From Bacteroidales bacterium (lineage in GTDB: Bacteria > Bacteroidota > Bacteroidia > Bacteroidales > Muribaculaceae), in assembly GCA_020860515.1 (NCBI GenBank), contig JAJBUG010000088.1:1-34825 (forward strand): a stretch of 34,825 nt of DNA, read 5' to 3'. Each line of letters begins with the position of its first letter. Position 1 is the first letter of the stretch. The notes beneath the pieces were generated by a model that made no database searches, was not told the DNA's origin, and saw only the letters and a program-made list of their open reading frames with translations. Positions 33,580 through 34,825 of this stretch are shown piece after piece. The position numbers and the translations under genes were made by a program.

Positions 33580-33614
33580 GTTATCGGTTTTCAGTTTTCG
33601 GTTCATGGTTGTCC
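33580..33614 (+). repeat. Five-unit 7-bp-period tract (GTTTTCG type)
   Basis: GTTATCG, GTTTTCA, GTTTTCG and two diverged units in phase lie just upstream of the exchanger start (the gene is on the minus strand). Confidence 0.82.
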
Positions 33615-33622
33615 ATTCCCCC

Positions 33623-33636
33623 ATTGTTATAACAAT
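33623..33636. promoter_or_regulatory. 14-bp perfect palindrome
   Basis: ATTGTTATAACAAT lies between the divergent exchanger and metF genes, 53 bp before the exchanger ATG. It is a possible operator half-site pair; no regulator gene is adjacent. Confidence 0.35.
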
Positions 33637-33768
33637 CCTATATTGCATTTTGATTAAGTAGTGATGACAGAAACGAGTTGACAAGAAAGGGCAATTAAAA
33701 TAGATTAATTTTCTATTATTCTTCTATTATGGGGTGGTTTATTCTATGACTATCAAAAAAATTATGTG

Positions 33769-33776
33769 TAACTTTG
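33769..33776 (+). promoter_or_regulatory. metF: -7 box (TAACTTTG) of metF
   Basis: TAACTTTG matches TAnnTTTG, 16 nt before the ATG at 33793. The leader would be about 10 nt (28 nt if the ATG at 33811 is used), so no SAM or other riboswitch fits. Confidence 0.7.
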
Positions 33777-33792
33777 CACAATTCAATGACTA

Positions 33793-34761
33793 ATGAATAA
33801 CATCTACAATATGACAGCTATCAATCCTGGGCAAGGCTCAAAGCCAGGCTTCTCATTCGAAATACTCCCTCCCCTTAAGGGCAACAGCATCTTCAAGGTT
33901 TATGAGGTAATAGACCGCCTGCGCGAGTTTGAGCCCCAATATATCAATATCACTACTCACCACAGCGAATCGGTGTACCGTGAAAATCCCGATGGCACCC
34001 TGAGGCGCGTAAATGTGCTGAAGCGTCCTGGCTCCGTGGCTATTGCCAGCGCTATCCAGACACGCTATGGCATCCCAGCTGTGCCTCACATGATTTGCAA
34101 AGGCTTTACCAAGGAGGAGACAGAATATGCTCTGCTCGACCTCAATTTCTTGGGAGTGACCAATTTGTTTCTGCTCCGGGGCGATTCTAAGAATCTGACT
34201 ATCCCTAAGGGGACAGAAAATCAATACCACGAGCATGCCACTGATTTGCAGCGACAAGTCAATGATTTCAACAAGGGCATCGGCCTCGACGATCAAAAAA
34301 TCCAAGGCATAGAGACCCCATTCCGCTATGGCATGGCCTGCTATCCTGAAAAGCATGAAGAGGCCCCCAATATGGCAAGCGACATGCGCTACCTGAAAAT
34401 GAAAGTCGACCAGGGGGCCGACTATCTCGTGACTCAAATGTTTTTTGACAATCAGAAGTATTTCGACTTCGTGGAGCGGTGCCGCGCCGAGGGTATCACT
34501 GTGCCTATCATACCCGGCATAAAGCCCATCGTGCTTCGCAACCAGCTCAATGTGCTCCCTCGAGTATTTCACTTGGATATCCCCGAGGCTTTTGCCCATG
34601 AGCTGGAAAAATGCTCTACTGACGCCGAAGCCAAAACCGTAGGCATCGAGTGGACTACAGAGCAATGCAAAGAACTGCTCAATGCTGGCGTGCCAGGGCT
34701 GCATTTTTACAGTTATCTGGCAAGCGACAGCATCGCACAAATTGCAAAGGCCATATATTAA
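33793..34761 (+). CDS. metF: Methylenetetrahydrofolate reductase
   Basis: A 322-residue cytoplasmic flavoenzyme reducing 5,10-methylene-THF to 5-methyl-THF for methionine synthesis. FSFEILPPLKG (20-30) holds the catalytic Glu23. Other family blocks are VPHMICKGFTKEE, LLRGDSKN, ACYPEKHEEAPN, GADYLVTQMFFDNQKYFDF and PIIPGIKPI. It is somewhat longer than E. coli MetF (296). The start could be the ATG at 33793 or Met7 at 33811; the promoter allows both. Single gene; its stop codon is part of the next repeat tract. Confidence 0.95.
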   Translation: MNNIYNMTAINPGQGSKPGFSFEILPPLKGNSIFKVYEVIDRLREFEPQYINITTHHSESVYRENPDGTLRRVNVLKRPGSVAIASAIQTRYGIPAVPHMICKGFTKEETEYALLDLNFLGVTNLFLLRGDSKNLTIPKGTENQYHEHATDLQRQVNDFNKGIGLDDQKIQGIETPFRYGMACYPEKHEEAPNMASDMRYLKMKVDQGADYLVTQMFFDNQKYFDFVERCRAEGITVPIIPGIKPIVLRNQLNVLPRVFHLDIPEAFAHELEKCSTDAEAKTVGIEWTTEQCKELLNAGVPGLHFYSYLASDSIAQIAKAIY

Positions 34762-34801
34762 ATTACAAATTACAAATTACAAATTACAAATTACAAGTGA
34801 C
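34760..34801 (+). repeat. Six-unit 7-bp-period tract (AAATTAC) after metF
   Basis: Five identical AAATTAC heptamers, then AAGTGAC, all in phase and starting inside the metF stop codon. The following heptamer AAACTCC begins the hairpin at 34800. Confidence 0.92.
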
Positions 34802-34825
34802 AAACTCCATCCGGATGGAGTTTGT
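34800..34825 (+). terminator. 26-bp perfect palindrome at the window end
   Basis: ACAAACTCCATCC (34800-34812) is followed directly by its inverse complement up to 34825. It is probably the metF terminator hairpin with the loop taken from the centre; the window stops before any U tract could be seen. Confidence 0.6.

Noticed and set aside
33700..33792. SAM or other riboswitch before metF
   Set aside because: The promoter leaves a leader of only 10-28 nt, and no conserved structure is seen.
34760..34801. CRISPR array
   Set aside because: Repeats are 7 bp without spacers and no cas gene is present.

Overview
The window looks like chromosomal DNA of a gut-type Bacteroidales bacterium (Bacteroidota; Muribaculaceae- or Prevotella-like, though I cannot fix the genus). 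The reasons are repeated TAnnTTTG -7 boxes at the usual distance before genes, sometimes with a TTTG/TTG -33 box 19-20 nt upstream; a three-gene frdC-frdA-frdB set with a single large cytochrome b subunit; and families common in the order (DUF3316, DUF3089, Rpn-type PD-(D/E)XK proteins, AAA-ATPase/nuclease fusions, adk without a zinc lid). Gene density is high and most genes are housekeeping.

Layout. 1-9.2 kb: an Rpn-like nuclease protein, a ZIP metal transporter (-), a zinc metallopeptidase, a flavodoxin-fold oxidoreductase followed by a double-ATPase ABC protein, a formate/nitrite-family channel, an MscS channel, a secreted YhcH-type protein (-) and a DUF3089 lipoprotein hydrolase. 9.3-13.1 kb: an accessory, partly decayed zone around tRNA-Pro(CGG). 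It holds an AAA-ATPase/nuclease gene broken by an internal deletion, a 38-codon hsdS remnant, the tRNA with promoter and terminator, the queuosine genes queF and queC, and a vsr gene with a one-base frameshift. 13.1-17.4 kb: frdCAB on the minus strand, preceded by a predicted ~65-nt RNA gene. 17.4-22.1 kb: hpt, adk, an AMP-forming acyl ligase, a second predicted small RNA (-) and ychF. 22.1-34.8 kb: an MsbA-type exporter (-), a thioredoxin-fold lipoprotein with a DEAD-box helicase, asnB, topoisomerase IV subunit A (parC) with a DUF3316 protein and an S41 protease lipoprotein, a CaCA exchanger (-) and metF.

How the genes work together: FrdCAB form one anaerobic respiratory complex; QueC and QueF are consecutive steps to preQ1 for tRNA queuosine; Hpt and Adk serve purine salvage and nucleotide balance. 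The defence-related pieces (nuclease ATPase, HsdS, Vsr) are all damaged, which suggests an old island being lost.

The least ordinary signals are (1) at least seven short tracts built on a strict 7-bp period, with a different unit at each locus, mostly touching gene starts or stops and once coding for a signal peptide; (2) two promoter-to-terminator minus-strand units with no gene inside, the first carrying a six-codon ORF upstream of frdCAB; (3) a ~125-residue hydrophilic tail on FrdC; (4) a CaCA exchanger with Asp at all four expected ion-site positions.
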